Shown: positions 1-9,288 of the stretch, piece by piece | Layout: every line of letters starts with the position of its first letter | Numbering within the stretch: position 1 is the first letter of the stretch | Source: Pseudomonas sp. FP2309 | GTDB lineage: Bacteria; Pseudomonadota; Gammaproteobacteria; Pseudomonadales; Pseudomonadaceae | Direction: 5' to 3' | Assembly: GCF_030687575.1 (NCBI RefSeq) | Contig: NZ_CP117439.1 | Span: 1,054,001 to 1,118,000, forward strand | Length of the DNA stretch: 64,000 bases | Position numbers and translations under genes: made by a program | Notes under the pieces: generated by a model | Told to the model about the DNA's origin: nothing | What the model saw: only the letters and a program-made list of their open reading frames with translations | Databases searched by the model: none

Positions 1-586
1 GCTTGTCGGGTGAGGCCTGCACCCGGATGGCCGGGCGTTGCTGGCCGGTGATGTTGATCTGGCCAACGCCGTCGATCTGGCTGATCTGCCGCGCGAGCAG
101 GGTTTCCACATAGTCGCTCAGCTCGGTGCCGGGCATGCTGTCGGAACTGACGCTGAGGATCAGCACCGGGCTGTCCGCCGGGTTGACCTTCTTCCAGGTC
201 GGCAGGCTGGGCATGTCGCCGGGCAGCTTGCCGGACGCTGTGTTGATCGCCGCCTGCACTTCTTGCGCGGCGGTGTCGATGCTCTTGTCGAGGGTGAATT
301 GCAGCGTCAGGAGGCTGGAGCCCAGGGCACTGCTGGAGGTCATCTGGGTCATGCCGGGGATGGCGCTGAACTGCACCTCAAGCGGCGTGGCCACCGATGA
401 GGCCATGGTGTCGGGGCTCGCGCCGGGCAGGGCGGCGCTGACTTGGATCGTGGGAAATTCCGCTTCCGGCAGTGGCGCGATGGCCAGGCGCGGGAAGGCA
501 ATGATTCCGAGCAGTACCAGCGCGAACGTCAGCAACAACGTCGCGACCGGGTGGTCGACGCACCAGGCTGACGGCGAACGGCTCAT
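1..586 (-). CDS. RND efflux transporter permease, N-terminal part (gene continues beyond the window)
   Basis: Inner-membrane proton-driven pump subunit of a tripartite RND efflux system; about 195 N-terminal residues are present and the rest lies to the left of base 1. The start ATG overlaps the stop of the membrane fusion protein gene (ATGA), so the two are translationally coupled. A first transmembrane helix lies at about residues 14-33, followed by PLPEAEFPTIQVSAALPGAS, typical of the start of the periplasmic porter domain in the MdtB/MdtC/MuxB hydrophobe-amphiphile efflux family. Substrate cannot be told from this part. Family assignment is firm; the exact orthologue is not. Confidence 0.9.
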   Translation of the reverse strand, partial: MSRSPSAWCVDHPVATLLLTFALVLLGIIAFPRLAIAPLPEAEFPTIQVSAALPGASPDTMASSVATPLEVQFSAIPGMTQMTSSSALGSSLLTLQFTLDKSIDTAAQEVQAAINTASGKLPGDMPSLPTWKKVNPADSPVLILSVSSDSMPGTELSDYVETLLARQISQIDGVGQINITGQQRPAIRVQASPDK

Positions 587-1749
587 GGTTGCACCTTGGC
601 ATCGACGGTCTGGATCACTTGGGGCGGCTCTTTGAGCACCTCCACCTGCGCGCCGGCCTTGAGCCGTGACTGGCCGTCACTGACCAGCACATCCCCGGCC
701 TGCACGCCTTTGATAATGCTCGCGTCGCTGTCCTGGTAGGTGACTTGCACCGGCACGACCTCAACTTTGTCACCGTTGACCCGGTACACGAAGTGCGAAT
801 CCAGCCCACGTTGCACCACCGTTGGCGGTACCACCAGAGCGTTTTTGTCGAGGGCGGTCTGGATCTTGATGGTCACCAGTTGCCCGGGCCACAGGCGTTG
901 CGAGGCGTTAGTGAACTCGGCCTTGGCGCGCAGGGTGCCGGTGGTGGAGCTGATCTGGTTGTCGATCAGGCTCAAGTGGCCTGCGCCGAGCAGGTCGCCG
1001 GTCTGGCCGTCGGTGTCGGCGCCCAGGTAGGCATCGACGCTGGCGCGGGCGGGCGCGGCGATCAGGCGTTGCAGCGTAGGCAGCATTTGCTGCGGCAGGG
1101 CGAACTCGACGGCGATCGGGTCGATCTGGGTCACGGAGAACAGGCCCTGAGCATCGCTGGCACGCAGGAAGTTGCCCTCATCCACGTTGCGAATACCGAC
1201 GCGACCGCTGACGGGCGAACGAATCTGAGTGTAGGAAAGCTGTACCTGAGCCGAATCGATTGCGGCCTGGTTGCCCTGGACGGTGGCCTTGAGCTGATTG
1301 ACCAAGGCTTGCTGTTGATCGTAGGTCTGCTTGGAAACGCCGTCGTCGACGCTCAGTTCCTTGTAGCGCTTGAGGTTGACCAGTGCCACCTGCAGCTGCG
1401 CCTGGCTCTCGCCCAGTTGTGCCTTGGCCTGGTCGAGGCTGGCGCGGATCGAGCGATCATCGATGCTGGCCAGCAGGTCGCCGGCCTTAACCAACTGGCC
1501 TTCCTTGACCCGCAGTTGGGTGAGAATGCCGTCGACTTGCGGGCGAATCACCACGCTGTGCAGCGACAGTACCGTGCCGATGCCACTGACGAACCGCGGG
1601 ATGTCCTGCTGCGCCACGCTCACCACTCGCACCGGAATCGCGGTGGGTGCCGCCAGTTTGGCTTTGGCTGGGCGGGTCAGCGCCCACGCCGCAACAGCCA
1701 CTACTACGAGGACACCCACGATCAGGGCGATTTTTCGTTGAATCTGCAT
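583..1749 (-). CDS. RND efflux periplasmic adaptor (membrane fusion protein, MdtA-like)
   Basis: Periplasmic adaptor that links the RND pump encoded just downstream to an outer-membrane channel. The 388-residue protein has one N-terminal hydrophobic helix (about residues 7-24) and no lipobox, so it is anchored by an uncleaved or signal-type helix. Then come the biotinyl-lipoyl-like half (around VRPQVDGILTQLRVKEGQLV), an alpha-helical coiled-coil hairpin (about 105-175), the second lipoyl half (YTQIRSPVSGRVGIRNVDEG) and beta-barrel domains. It is the first gene of a two-gene or longer operon, and its stop overlaps the permease start. Substrates are unknown. Confidence 0.9.
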   Translation of the reverse strand: MQIQRKIALIVGVLVVVAVAAWALTRPAKAKLAAPTAIPVRVVSVAQQDIPRFVSGIGTVLSLHSVVIRPQVDGILTQLRVKEGQLVKAGDLLASIDDRSIRASLDQAKAQLGESQAQLQVALVNLKRYKELSVDDGVSKQTYDQQQALVNQLKATVQGNQAAIDSAQVQLSYTQIRSPVSGRVGIRNVDEGNFLRASDAQGLFSVTQIDPIAVEFALPQQMLPTLQRLIAAPARASVDAYLGADTDGQTGDLLGAGHLSLIDNQISSTTGTLRAKAEFTNASQRLWPGQLVTIKIQTALDKNALVVPPTVVQRGLDSHFVYRVNGDKVEVVPVQVTYQDSDASIIKGVQAGDVLVSDGQSRLKAGAQVEVLKEPPQVIQTVDAKVQP

Positions 1750-1962
1750 GGGTGAGACGCCGGGACAAGGGAAGGGGAGAGTGAACGGTCTTTATAGCGC
1801 TGCAACCCGGTCAGCACGGTGACCGCAAACTGACAGCGCTGTCAGCAAGCGCCGACGATTCCTACGGGCGGTGGTTAAAGATCCGAAGCTCGCAGGTATA
1901 CTGCGCGCCAGTGCGGCCCGCAAGTCGGGCCCGCCTCATTTTTTGCACGCTTCGGAGCTTCC

Positions 1963-2196
1963 ATGACTTCCCCGACACAACCCCCTGTTGACGCGGCCGA
2001 CCTCGTCGATCCGGCCAGCGCCGACAGCGTTGAAAAAGCCGAGATCCCCGCGTTCAAGTTTCCGTTCAAGCCGGGTGAACTGGCCGGCGCCAAAAATGCA
2101 GCTCAGCCTTGGTACAAGAACGGCGCGAAAAACGGTCACACCAAGTCGCCGGGCATGGCTCCACCGGGTACCCGCCGCTCCATGGGTAAACGCTGA
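1963..2196 (+). CDS. Small conserved hypothetical protein (77 aa)
   Basis: A 77-residue protein with no recognised domain. It has a proline- and alanine-rich acidic N-terminal half and a basic, glycine/lysine-rich C-terminal tail (PWYKNGAKNGHTKSPGM, ending in RRSMGKR). The ATG is preceded by a GGAG ribosome binding site about 7 bases upstream, and a TATACT-like -10 element lies near 1896-1901. I believe proteins of this kind are conserved in fluorescent pseudomonads, but that rests on memory, not a search. There is no signal peptide or membrane segment. It is transcribed alone, divergently from the efflux genes. Function is unknown. Confidence 0.65.
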   Translation: MTSPTQPPVDAADLVDPASADSVEKAEIPAFKFPFKPGELAGAKNAAQPWYKNGAKNGHTKSPGMAPPGTRRSMGKR

Positions 2197-2364
2197 GGTT
2201 AAACAGCCTTGCGCTGCGTCGGCTATTGCCTACAACGCCCGCTGAGATTTCTGATTGTAGGTCTACGTCCGTTTCTTGAAAGCTTGCACAGCCTTTGCAG
2301 CACCCCCCACGGTTTACCGCGCAGGGTGTGGTGAGGCTGCACTTTCCGGAAAAGGACGTTTCCC

Positions 2365-3147
2365 GTGGCCCAGATACACATCTGTGCAGTGCTTGCGCTG
2401 TTGCTCTCCATGGATGCCGTGGCAGCCGGTGATCCACACCGGCACGAAATCCGTTTTGGCGTTGCTGCGCAATTCCCCCCCTTCCAGAGTCGCAACCCAC
2501 AAGGGCAGTTGGTAGGCCTGAACATCGAATTGGGTAATGCCCTGTGCGATCAGTTGAATGTGCGCTGTATCTGGGTCGACCAGGTGATCGCCGAAGACTT
2601 CCGCGCCCTGGAAGCCAGGCAATTCGACGCGATCATGGGCATGGCACCTACGTCGAAACGGCGTCAATGGGTGAGCTTCTCCGATAACCTTTATCCCTTC
2701 ACCACGCGGCTGGTGGCCCGCAGGACCTCCGGCCTGTTGCCAGACGTAACGTCGCTCAAAGGTAAACGGGTTGGCGTGTTGCTGGGCAGCAACCGCGAAG
2801 CCTTCGCCCGCGCGCACTGGGCAGCAAAGGGGGTGATCATCAAAAGTTTCTGGCTCAATGATGACCTGGTTCGCAGCCTGGTGGCAGGCGAGATCGACGC
2901 CACGTTGCAAGGCACCGTGGAAATTCGTGAAGCCCTGTTCGACACCCCGTACGGCGAGGATTTCGACTTCCTGGGGCCCGCCATTTCGGCGTCGCTGCTG
3001 GGCGATGGTGTGGCGATCGCGGTGCGCAAGACCGATACAGCCTTGCGCAATGCACTCAACCGCGCCCTTGAGCAACTTATCCACAATGGTGAGTACCAGC
3101 GGATTATCCTGCCCTACCGCCTGGACCCGGTGCCGATAGCTCCTTGA
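2365..3147 (+). CDS. Periplasmic solute-binding protein, amino-acid (family 3) type
   Basis: Probable extracytoplasmic binding protein of the polar amino-acid/opine family. The GTG start is supported by AAAGGA about 10 bases upstream. The 260-residue product has a short Sec signal peptide (about residues 1-20, ending near AVAAG) and the family-3 fold: an initial strand (IRFGVAAQFPPFQSRNPQGQ), the GLNIELGNAL segment, and the FDAIMGMAPTSKRRQWVSFS ligand-binding region typical of Lys/Arg/Orn/His-binding proteins. No permease or ATPase gene lies next to it, so it is either an orphan component feeding a transporter encoded elsewhere or a sensor accessory. Ligand is not determinable. Confidence 0.85.
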   Translation: MAQIHICAVLALLLSMDAVAAGDPHRHEIRFGVAAQFPPFQSRNPQGQLVGLNIELGNALCDQLNVRCIWVDQVIAEDFRALEARQFDAIMGMAPTSKRRQWVSFSDNLYPFTTRLVARRTSGLLPDVTSLKGKRVGVLLGSNREAFARAHWAAKGVIIKSFWLNDDLVRSLVAGEIDATLQGTVEIREALFDTPYGEDFDFLGPAISASLLGDGVAIAVRKTDTALRNALNRALEQLIHNGEYQRIILPYRLDPVPIAP

Positions 3148-3200
3148 TGACCAATCAACCGCGCGGCGTGGCCGGGTCTACCAGGTGAGTGCGCAGCCCC

Positions 3201-3944
3201 TTACGCCGCGCGCAGTGGGATAAACGCATAATTGGCCGGCACCTCGGTGGCAATCTGCGCCCCCGCATTCAGCACCTGCTCGGCGATATCCAGCCCGGAC
3301 ACATGGAACACCCACTCATGGGCTGCGCTCGGCTCCTCGGTGGCCTGCTCAACCGCCTGGGCGAATGCGGCCATGTCCGGCAGGTAGGCGGTAAATCCAT
3401 CGCCCTTGAGTGCTGTGGTGCGAATGCCCAGCAATGCGCACGCCGCTTCTTTGATCTGCACATCGTCGCGGTCGGCCTGGCGCGAGTGGCGGATCAATTC
3501 GGCCAGTTGCGGGTCCACCAACTCACCACCGATGATCAGCGCCGGGCCCTGTTCCCAGGATTCGGGCGGGCAGTCCTTCGCGCCGGGGTTGAGCGGGATG
3601 TGCGGGTTGATTTCCATCGGGTAGATGCGGCAGACCAACGGGCGACGCTCATAGATGCGGCAGCGGTTGTCTTCGTCAAGATTCCGGCAGCGCCCGGCGT
3701 TATAGGCGGCAAAGGTGATTGCCACAAATGCCTCGGTGCTGCCGCTGGGCACCACCACCGAACGCCGCTTGGCGTGCTCGCGTTGCTGCAAGGGCAAGCC
3801 CAGACCGTTGCCGAGAAACCCCTCCACCAGCACGATCACGTTACCGCCGTCCGCCGCCCACATACGGGCTTCGTCGAGGGTCAGGGGCACATGGTGGTCG
3901 GTGCAGCATTTGCCGCAGCCGACGCAGCAAAAATGAGTATTCAT
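3201..3944 (-). CDS. YkgJ family cysteine-cluster protein
   Basis: A 247-residue cytoplasmic protein of the YkgJ (CxxCxxCC) family, a putative zinc- or iron-sulfur-binding group of unknown biochemical role. The N-terminus carries CCVGCGKCC (residues 6-14) and a second cysteine set follows at CRNLDEDNRCRIYERRPLVC, the usual two-part arrangement. The C-terminal third has no known domain. The gene stands alone on the minus strand, convergent with the binding-protein gene at 2365-3147. Family membership is clear from the cysteine spacing; function is not inferred. Confidence 0.85.
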   Translation of the reverse strand: MNTHFCCVGCGKCCTDHHVPLTLDEARMWAADGGNVIVLVEGFLGNGLGLPLQQREHAKRRSVVVPSGSTEAFVAITFAAYNAGRCRNLDEDNRCRIYERRPLVCRIYPMEINPHIPLNPGAKDCPPESWEQGPALIIGGELVDPQLAELIRHSRQADRDDVQIKEAACALLGIRTTALKGDGFTAYLPDMAAFAQAVEQATEEPSAAHEWVFHVSGLDIAEQVLNAGAQIATEVPANYAFIPLRAA

Positions 3945-4053
3945 GGCGGATCTGTTACCAGGCTAGGTCAGAGGGCACGCGGGAACGGTGACGGGTTTTT
4001 GCCTCTTCACACCGTTGCGGCTGTCATGAAAGCAAGTTATGCGCCAGTGCCTG

Positions 4054-4536
4054 TCAGCCGTCGCCGAGCACATCGCGCAGCACAAACACCATTCCCGCGC
4101 TTTCGTACAGCTGACGGGCGCGCAGGTTGCTCTCCAGTACCTTGAGGTCCACGCAGGGTTCGCCGCGCTGCTTGAACACCTGGAAACTGTGCAGCAACAA
4201 CGCCCGGCCCAGCCCCTGGCCCTGGGCGCACGGGTGCACCGCGAGGTTCTTGATAAATGCGCTGGTCCAGCAGTGGGCCACGCCCAGAATGCCGTCGCCG
4301 TTGCTGGCCACCAGGCACAGCGTGGGGTCGAACTCGGCGTCGGTGACGAACTGGTGCCGCCAGGTTTCCAGGTTGGGCACGCGGCCGCCGCCCTGTTCCT
4401 GGGTCATGCGCAACACCGCGTGGATCGCCGGAGCCAGCTCGTCGCGGTAATGATCCAGGCACGTACCGGCCGGCCATTGCGGCGCAGGCAGGCTGCCGCG
4501 CAGGTCGCGGCGTAGCAGTTGGAAATACTCAGGCAC
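4054..4536 (-). CDS. GNAT family N-acetyltransferase
   Basis: A 160-residue acetyl-CoA-dependent N-acyltransferase. The acetyl-CoA binding motif A is visible as LAVHPCAQGQGLGRALLL (Q-x-x-G-x-G/A type), followed by the usual C-terminal strand-helix elements (LKVLESNLRARQLYESAGM). The start is GTG at 4536, three bases after the stop of cheV, so the two genes are probably co-transcribed with cheV first. The substrate cannot be predicted from sequence. ATG codons further inside the frame would cut into the first helix of the fold, which supports the GTG start. Confidence 0.85.
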   Translation of the reverse strand: MPEYFQLLRRDLRGSLPAPQWPAGTCLDHYRDELAPAIHAVLRMTQEQGGGRVPNLETWRHQFVTDAEFDPTLCLVASNGDGILGVAHCWTSAFIKNLAVHPCAQGQGLGRALLLHSFQVFKQRGEPCVDLKVLESNLRARQLYESAGMVFVLRDVLGDG

Positions 4537-4539
4537 CGC

Positions 4540-5442
4540 TTACAGGCCTTTTTCGGCGACCGATTTGGCGGCGACGACCAGGCACCGGGTGAGCTCCGGC
4601 GAGGAAAACTTGGTGAGTACCGCGTCGGCACCTGCCAGGCGCGCCTTTTCGCTGTTCATCGCGCTGTCCAGAGAGGTGTGCAGCAGCACGTAGAGGTTAT
4701 TAAAGTCCGGGGTTTCGCGCAGGGTGCGGGTGAGGGCGTACCCGTCCATTTCGGACATTTCGATATCCGACACCACCACGTTGATCTGCGCGGCGGTGCC
4801 TTGCAGTTCCAGCAGCACGTCGATGGCCTCCTTGGCGCTGCGTGCGGTGTGGCAGGTCAGGCCGAGGTTGCGCAGTGTGTGCACCGACTGCTGCAGCGCC
4901 ACCTGGCTGTCATCCACCACCAGAATCCGTGCGTTACCCAGGACTTCGGCCTCTTCCATGGTCAGGTCGGTCGGCGCTGCCTCAATCGGCGCCGGGGCGA
5001 TGCCGTGGATAACTTTTTCGATGTCCAACACTTGCACCAGCCCGCCATCGACCTGGGTTACCCCGGTGATAAACGCGCGGTTACCACCGGAGCCGTAGGG
5101 GGGCGGGCGGATGTCGGTGGTCAGGCAATGCACGATTTTACTCACGGCCTGCACATGCAGGCCCTGCTTGGAACGGCTCACGTCGGTGACGATCAGGCAG
5201 CCGCCGTTGGGGTCTTCAAGGGGCATTTCCCCCAGGGCACGGCTCAGGTCGATCACCGACAACGAGGCACCGCGCAGGGTGGCGATGCCTTTGACGTGGG
5301 GGTGTGACTCCGGCAGCCGGGTGAGCGGCGGGCAGGGAATGATTTCGCTGACTTTCAGCAGGTTGATGGCCATCAGCTTGCCGCTACGCAAGGTAAAGAG
5401 CAGAAGCGAGAGTGAGTCTGCGCGGGCTTTGGTGGTGGACAT
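4540..5442 (-). CDS. cheV: Chemotaxis coupling/adaptor protein CheV
   Basis: Couples chemoreceptors to CheA and may act as a phosphate sink. The 300-residue product has an N-terminal CheW-like domain (about residues 10-150) and a C-terminal receiver domain (about 172-295) with the acidic pair in ILVVDDSQ, phospho-acceptor Asp226 in VSDIEMSEMDG and the conserved lysine in VLTKFSS. I chose the ATG at 5442 because it has AGAAGG just upstream and starts the CheW domain properly; the frame is open for 26 more codons but these look non-coding. Followed three bases later by a GNAT gene. Confidence 0.93.
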   Translation of the reverse strand: MSTTKARADSLSLLLFTLRSGKLMAINLLKVSEIIPCPPLTRLPESHPHVKGIATLRGASLSVIDLSRALGEMPLEDPNGGCLIVTDVSRSKQGLHVQAVSKIVHCLTTDIRPPPYGSGGNRAFITGVTQVDGGLVQVLDIEKVIHGIAPAPIEAAPTDLTMEEAEVLGNARILVVDDSQVALQQSVHTLRNLGLTCHTARSAKEAIDVLLELQGTAAQINVVVSDIEMSEMDGYALTRTLRETPDFNNLYVLLHTSLDSAMNSEKARLAGADAVLTKFSSPELTRCLVVAAKSVAEKGL

Positions 5443-5532
5443 AAAAACCTTCTGTGGATCCAGGGATGACGATCTTCTATGGAAGGTTATCGACGTGAGC
5501 GGCCCATGCTTTAGCCACATGGACCATTCAAT

Positions 5533-6522
5533 TCAACCCTTCCACACCTGCGGGTTCACCAGGTCCTGCGGACGCTGGCCCAGCAGGGCGCTGCGCAGGT
5601 TGTCCAGGGCGCGGTTGGCCATGGCTTCACGGGTTTCGTGGGTGGCCGAGCCGATGTGCGGCAGGGTCACGGCATTGCTCAACTGGAACAGCGGCGACTC
5701 GGCCAGCGGCTCCTGCTCGTACACGTCCAGCCCGGTACCGCGAATGGTCTGGTTCTGCAGGGCCTGGATCAGCGCCGGCTCGTCCACCACCGGGCCACGG
5801 GAGATGTTGATCAGGATTGCGCTGGGTTTCATCAGCGCCAACTCGCGGGTGCTGATCAAATGACGGGTCTTGTCGCTCAATGGCACGACCAGGCAGACGA
5901 AATCCGCCTCGGCCAGCAACTGGTGCAGGCTGCGAAACTGCGCGCCCAGCTCGTTTTCCAGTGCCACCTTGCGGCTGTTGCCGCTGTACAGGATCGGCAT
6001 GTTGAAGCCCAGCCGGCCACGACGGGCCACGGCTGCGCCGATGTTGCCCATGCCGACAATGCCCAGGGTCTTGCCATGCACATCGCACCCAAACAACGGC
6101 GCGCCGACACTGGCTTTCCACTGGCCGGCCTTGGTCCAGGCGTCCAGCTCGGCAACGCGGCGGGCGCTGCTCATGAGCAGGGCGAAGGCCAGGTCGGCGG
6201 TGCTTTCGGTGAGCACATCAGGGGTGTTGGTCAGCATGATCCCGCGCTCGTTGAAGTACGGCACGTCATAGTTGTCGTAGCCCACCGACACGCTGGATAC
6301 CACCTGCAGGTTGCTCGCGCCTTCGAGCTGCGCCCGGCCCAGCTTGCGACCCACGCCAATCAGGCCGTGGGCGTGGGGCAGGGCTTCGTTGAATTGGGCG
6401 TTGATGTCGCCAAGCTTGGGGTTGGGCGCGATCACCTCGAAGTCCTGTTGCAGGCGTTCGATCATGGGCGGGGTGATGCGGCTGAAGGCCAGGACAGTCT
6501 TTTTCATTGCAGGCGGGCTCAT
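5533..6522 (-). CDS. D-2-hydroxyacid dehydrogenase (glyoxylate/2-ketogluconate reductase type)
   Basis: NAD(P)H-dependent reductase of 2-keto acids, closest in layout to GhrB/TkrA (hydroxypyruvate, glyoxylate or 2-ketogluconate reduction). The 329-residue protein has the Rossmann motif GIVGMGNIG at about 155-163, the substrate/catalytic arginine in NISRGPVVDE, the glutamate in YEQEPL and the catalytic histidine in LPHIGSATHETR. Two starts are possible: ATG 6522 (MSPPAMKK) or ATG 6507 (MKKTVL); neither has a strong ribosome binding site, and homologues usually begin near the second. The gene is monocistronic. Physiological substrate is inferred only at family level. Confidence 0.85.
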   Translation of the reverse strand: MSPPAMKKTVLAFSRITPPMIERLQQDFEVIAPNPKLGDINAQFNEALPHAHGLIGVGRKLGRAQLEGASNLQVVSSVSVGYDNYDVPYFNERGIMLTNTPDVLTESTADLAFALLMSSARRVAELDAWTKAGQWKASVGAPLFGCDVHGKTLGIVGMGNIGAAVARRGRLGFNMPILYSGNSRKVALENELGAQFRSLHQLLAEADFVCLVVPLSDKTRHLISTRELALMKPSAILINISRGPVVDEPALIQALQNQTIRGTGLDVYEQEPLAESPLFQLSNAVTLPHIGSATHETREAMANRALDNLRSALLGQRPQDLVNPQVWKG

Positions 6523-6614
6523 CGACTACGGAAGAATGCCAAGCACGCTAACATTCCTGATGGAGATTGTCAGGATCGCGCCGAACCACATTGATGTCTG
6601 TCGTTTGGTAGAGA

Positions 6615-7583
6615 TCAGTTCGACAGACGCACACCGCCCAGGCTGCCGCTCAACTCATAAGCCGCCAACTCTGCCTGATGCGCCGCCAGAATCTCCGGCA
6701 ATGAACCACGCAGGTATTCCACCCAAGTCTTGATCTTCGCATCCAGGTATTGGCGCGACGGGTAGATGGCGTACAGGTTGAGTTCCTGGGAACGGTAGTT
6801 GGGCATCACGCGTACCAATGTGCCGTTGCGCAGGCCTTCGATGGCCGCGTACACCGGCAGCAGGCCGATACCCATGCCGCTGGTGATCGCGGTTTTCATC
6901 GCGTCCGCCGAATTCACCAGAAACGGTGAGGTGTTGATCGCCACGCTTTCCTGGCCTTCGGGGCCGTTGAAGGTCCACTTGTCCAACTGGATCACCGGGC
7001 TGACCAGGCGCAGGCAGGCGTGGTTGAGCAAATCATGGGGGCGATGGGCGCAGCCCTTGGCCTTGACGTAATCGGGCGAGGCACAGGCGATGCTGTAGGT
7101 AATGCCCAGGCGCTGGGACACAAACCCCGAGTCCGGCAATTCGCTGGCGAGCACGATGGACACGTCGTAGCCCTCGTCGAGCAGGTCCGGCACGCGATTG
7201 GCCAGGGTCAGGTCGAAGGTCACGTCCGGGTGGGTGCGGCGGTAGCGGGCGATGGCGTCGATGACAAAATGCTGGCCGATGCCGGTCATGGTGTGCACTT
7301 TCAATTGCCCGGCGGGGCGCGCATGCGCGTCGCTGGCTTCGGCCTCGGCTTCTTCGACGTATGCAAGGATCTGTTCACAGCGCAGCAGGTAGCGTTTACC
7401 TGCTTCGGTGAGGGCAATACGCCGGGTGGTGCGGTTGAGCAAGCGGGTTTGCAGATGGGCTTCCAGATTGGAAACCGCGCGCGAGACGTTGGCCGTGGTG
7501 GTGTCCAGTTGCGCGGCGGCGGCGGTGAAGCTGCCGGCTTCGGCCACACAACTGAAGGCGCGCATGTTTTGCAAAGTGTCCAT
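6615..7583 (-). CDS. LysR family transcriptional regulator
   Basis: A 322-residue DNA-binding regulator with an N-terminal winged helix-turn-helix (about residues 1-60; AGSFTAAAAQLDTTTANVSR is the recognition region) and a two-lobed effector-binding domain (about 90-300), in the subgroup around DmlR/AaeR-like proteins. It is transcribed divergently from the efflux operon beginning at 7767, sharing a 183-base intergenic region, which is the classic arrangement for a LysR protein controlling its neighbour. The inducer is probably an aromatic carboxylate or similar toxic acid given the neighbouring AaeB-like pump; this is inference from context. Confidence 0.9.
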   Translation of the reverse strand: MDTLQNMRAFSCVAEAGSFTAAAAQLDTTTANVSRAVSNLEAHLQTRLLNRTTRRIALTEAGKRYLLRCEQILAYVEEAEAEASDAHARPAGQLKVHTMTGIGQHFVIDAIARYRRTHPDVTFDLTLANRVPDLLDEGYDVSIVLASELPDSGFVSQRLGITYSIACASPDYVKAKGCAHRPHDLLNHACLRLVSPVIQLDKWTFNGPEGQESVAINTSPFLVNSADAMKTAITSGMGIGLLPVYAAIEGLRNGTLVRVMPNYRSQELNLYAIYPSRQYLDAKIKTWVEYLRGSLPEILAAHQAELAAYELSGSLGGVRLSN

Positions 7584-7652
7584 GGAGTGTTCTCAGGGGA
7601 GATGGCAAATTGTGACAGAAAGTTACGCCGACCAGTGATCCCTACCAATGGA

Positions 7653-7670
7653 TTATCGCCCGAACGGTAA
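7653..7670. promoter_or_regulatory. Candidate LysR operator in the divergent intergenic region
   Basis: An imperfect dyad TTATCG-N6-CGGTAA lies midway between the lysR start (7583) and the efflux operon start (7767). Its size and A/T-ended arms fit the T-N11-A type site of LysR proteins. One arm position is mismatched and no second site was identified, so this is only a candidate. Confidence 0.3.
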
Positions 7671-7766
7671 CAAAGATTCACAGGAATGCCAGCTTATCGT
7701 CCTCCCTGACGCCGCCTAGAATTGCGCCACCTCCCGTGCATCACCCACCTCAGGAATTCGTTCGCC

Positions 7767-9278
7767 GTGCCGCGTCGCATCAGCAGAGAGCTGAAGACTC
7801 TCAGTGTTTGGGCTTTATCGTTAGCCATCAGCGGCTGTATCGGAACCGGAGGAATCGCCCCCCAAGGCCTGGCCCTCAATGCCAATAGCCTGGCCACCGA
7901 CGAAGCCATCCAAAGCGCCGCCAGCGACGCCCATTGGCCCACCGCGCACTGGTGGCAAGCCTACGGCGACCCGCAACTTGACCGCTGGGTCGCGCTTGCC
8001 ACCCGCGACAGCCCAGGCCTTGCCGTGGCCGCCGCGCGGGTGCGTGAGGCACGGGCCATCGCCGGGGTTGCCGAGTCGGCCGAGTCGTTGCAGATCAACA
8101 GTGATACCACGCTCAAGCGCCACAACTGGCCCAAGGATCAGTTTTATGGCCCTGGCGAGTTGAGCGGGGCCAACACCTGGGACAACAATTCGACCCTGGG
8201 CCTGAGCTATGCCCTCGACCTGTGGGGCCGCGAACGCAACACCACCGAGCGTGCCGTCGACCTGGCCCATATGCGTGCCGCCGAAGCACGCCAGGCCCAG
8301 CTTGAATTGCAAAACAATGTGGTGCGCGCCTACATCCAGCTGTCGTTGCAGTACGCCAACCGCGATATCGTCGCGGCGACCCTGGCCCAGCAACAGCAGA
8401 TTCTCGACCTGGCCAACAAACGCCTGAATGCCGGTATCGGTACCCATTTCGACGTGAGCCAGGCCGAAACGCCGCTGCCGGAAACCCATCGCCAACTGGA
8501 CGCCCTCGACGAAGAAATCGCCCTGAGCCGCAACCAACTGGCTGCGTTGGCGGGCAAGGGACCGGGAGAGGGCGCGCAGTTGCGGCGCCCGAGCCTGTCT
8601 CTGGCAACGCCACTGAAACTGCCGTCGACCCTGCCCGCGCAATTGCTCGGCCAGCGCCCGGACGTGGTTGCCAGCCGCTGGCAAGTGGCGGCCCAGGCCC
8701 GCGGGATTGATGTGGCGCATGCCGGTTTCTACCCCAACGTCGATCTGGTCGGCAGCCTCGGCTACATGGCCACCGGCGGCGGCATGCTGGCGTTTCTGGC
8801 GGGGCAGAAATTCAATTACAGCGTCGGCCCGGCGATTACCTTGCCGATTTTCGACGGTGGGCGTCTGCGTGCCGAGTTGGGTGAAGCCAGCGCCGGTTAT
8901 GACATCGCCGTGGCGCGCTACAACCAGACTCTGGTCAATGCGCTCAAGAGCCTCAGCGACCAGTTGATCCGCCGCGAGTCCATGGACAAGCAGCAAGGCT
9001 TCGCCGCGCAATCGGTGGCCTCGGCGCAAAAGACCTACGACATCGCGATGATCGCCTACCAGCGCGGCCTCACCGATTACCTCAATGTGCTCAACGCCCA
9101 GACCCTGCTGTTTCGCCAGCAACAGGTCGAGCAACAGGTTCAGGCCGCGCGCCTCAGCGCCCACGCCGAACTGGTCACCGCATTGGGCGGCGGCCTCGGC
9201 GCCGGCCAAGACGTTCCCCCGGACACCAAGACACTCCCTGGCAAAACCCCGGCGACTCTCGCCGTGTTCGATCACTGA
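7767..9278 (+). CDS. RND/MFS-type efflux outer-membrane factor, lipoprotein (NodT family)
   Basis: TolC-like outer-membrane channel for the efflux operon that follows. I chose the GTG at 7767 because it places a compact signal peptide (RRISRELK then a hydrophobic stretch) directly before the lipobox LAISGC; the upstream ATG at 7722 would give an overlong n-region. The mature protein of about 480 residues carries the two OEP repeats, with the PSTLPAQLLGQRPDVVASRW junction and the conserved second-repeat segment YNQTLVNALKSLSDQ. It is first in an apparent operon with the FUSC permease (11 bases downstream), the DUF1656 protein and the HlyD-like adaptor. The system probably exports aromatic acids or similar toxicants. 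Confidence 0.9.
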   Translation: MPRRISRELKTLSVWALSLAISGCIGTGGIAPQGLALNANSLATDEAIQSAASDAHWPTAHWWQAYGDPQLDRWVALATRDSPGLAVAAARVREARAIAGVAESAESLQINSDTTLKRHNWPKDQFYGPGELSGANTWDNNSTLGLSYALDLWGRERNTTERAVDLAHMRAAEARQAQLELQNNVVRAYIQLSLQYANRDIVAATLAQQQQILDLANKRLNAGIGTHFDVSQAETPLPETHRQLDALDEEIALSRNQLAALAGKGPGEGAQLRRPSLSLATPLKLPSTLPAQLLGQRPDVVASRWQVAAQARGIDVAHAGFYPNVDLVGSLGYMATGGGMLAFLAGQKFNYSVGPAITLPIFDGGRLRAELGEASAGYDIAVARYNQTLVNALKSLSDQLIRRESMDKQQGFAAQSVASAQKTYDIAMIAYQRGLTDYLNVLNAQTLLFRQQQVEQQVQAARLSAHAELVTALGGGLGAGQDVPPDTKTLPGKTPATLAVFDH

Positions 9279-9288
9279 GCAGGTTACG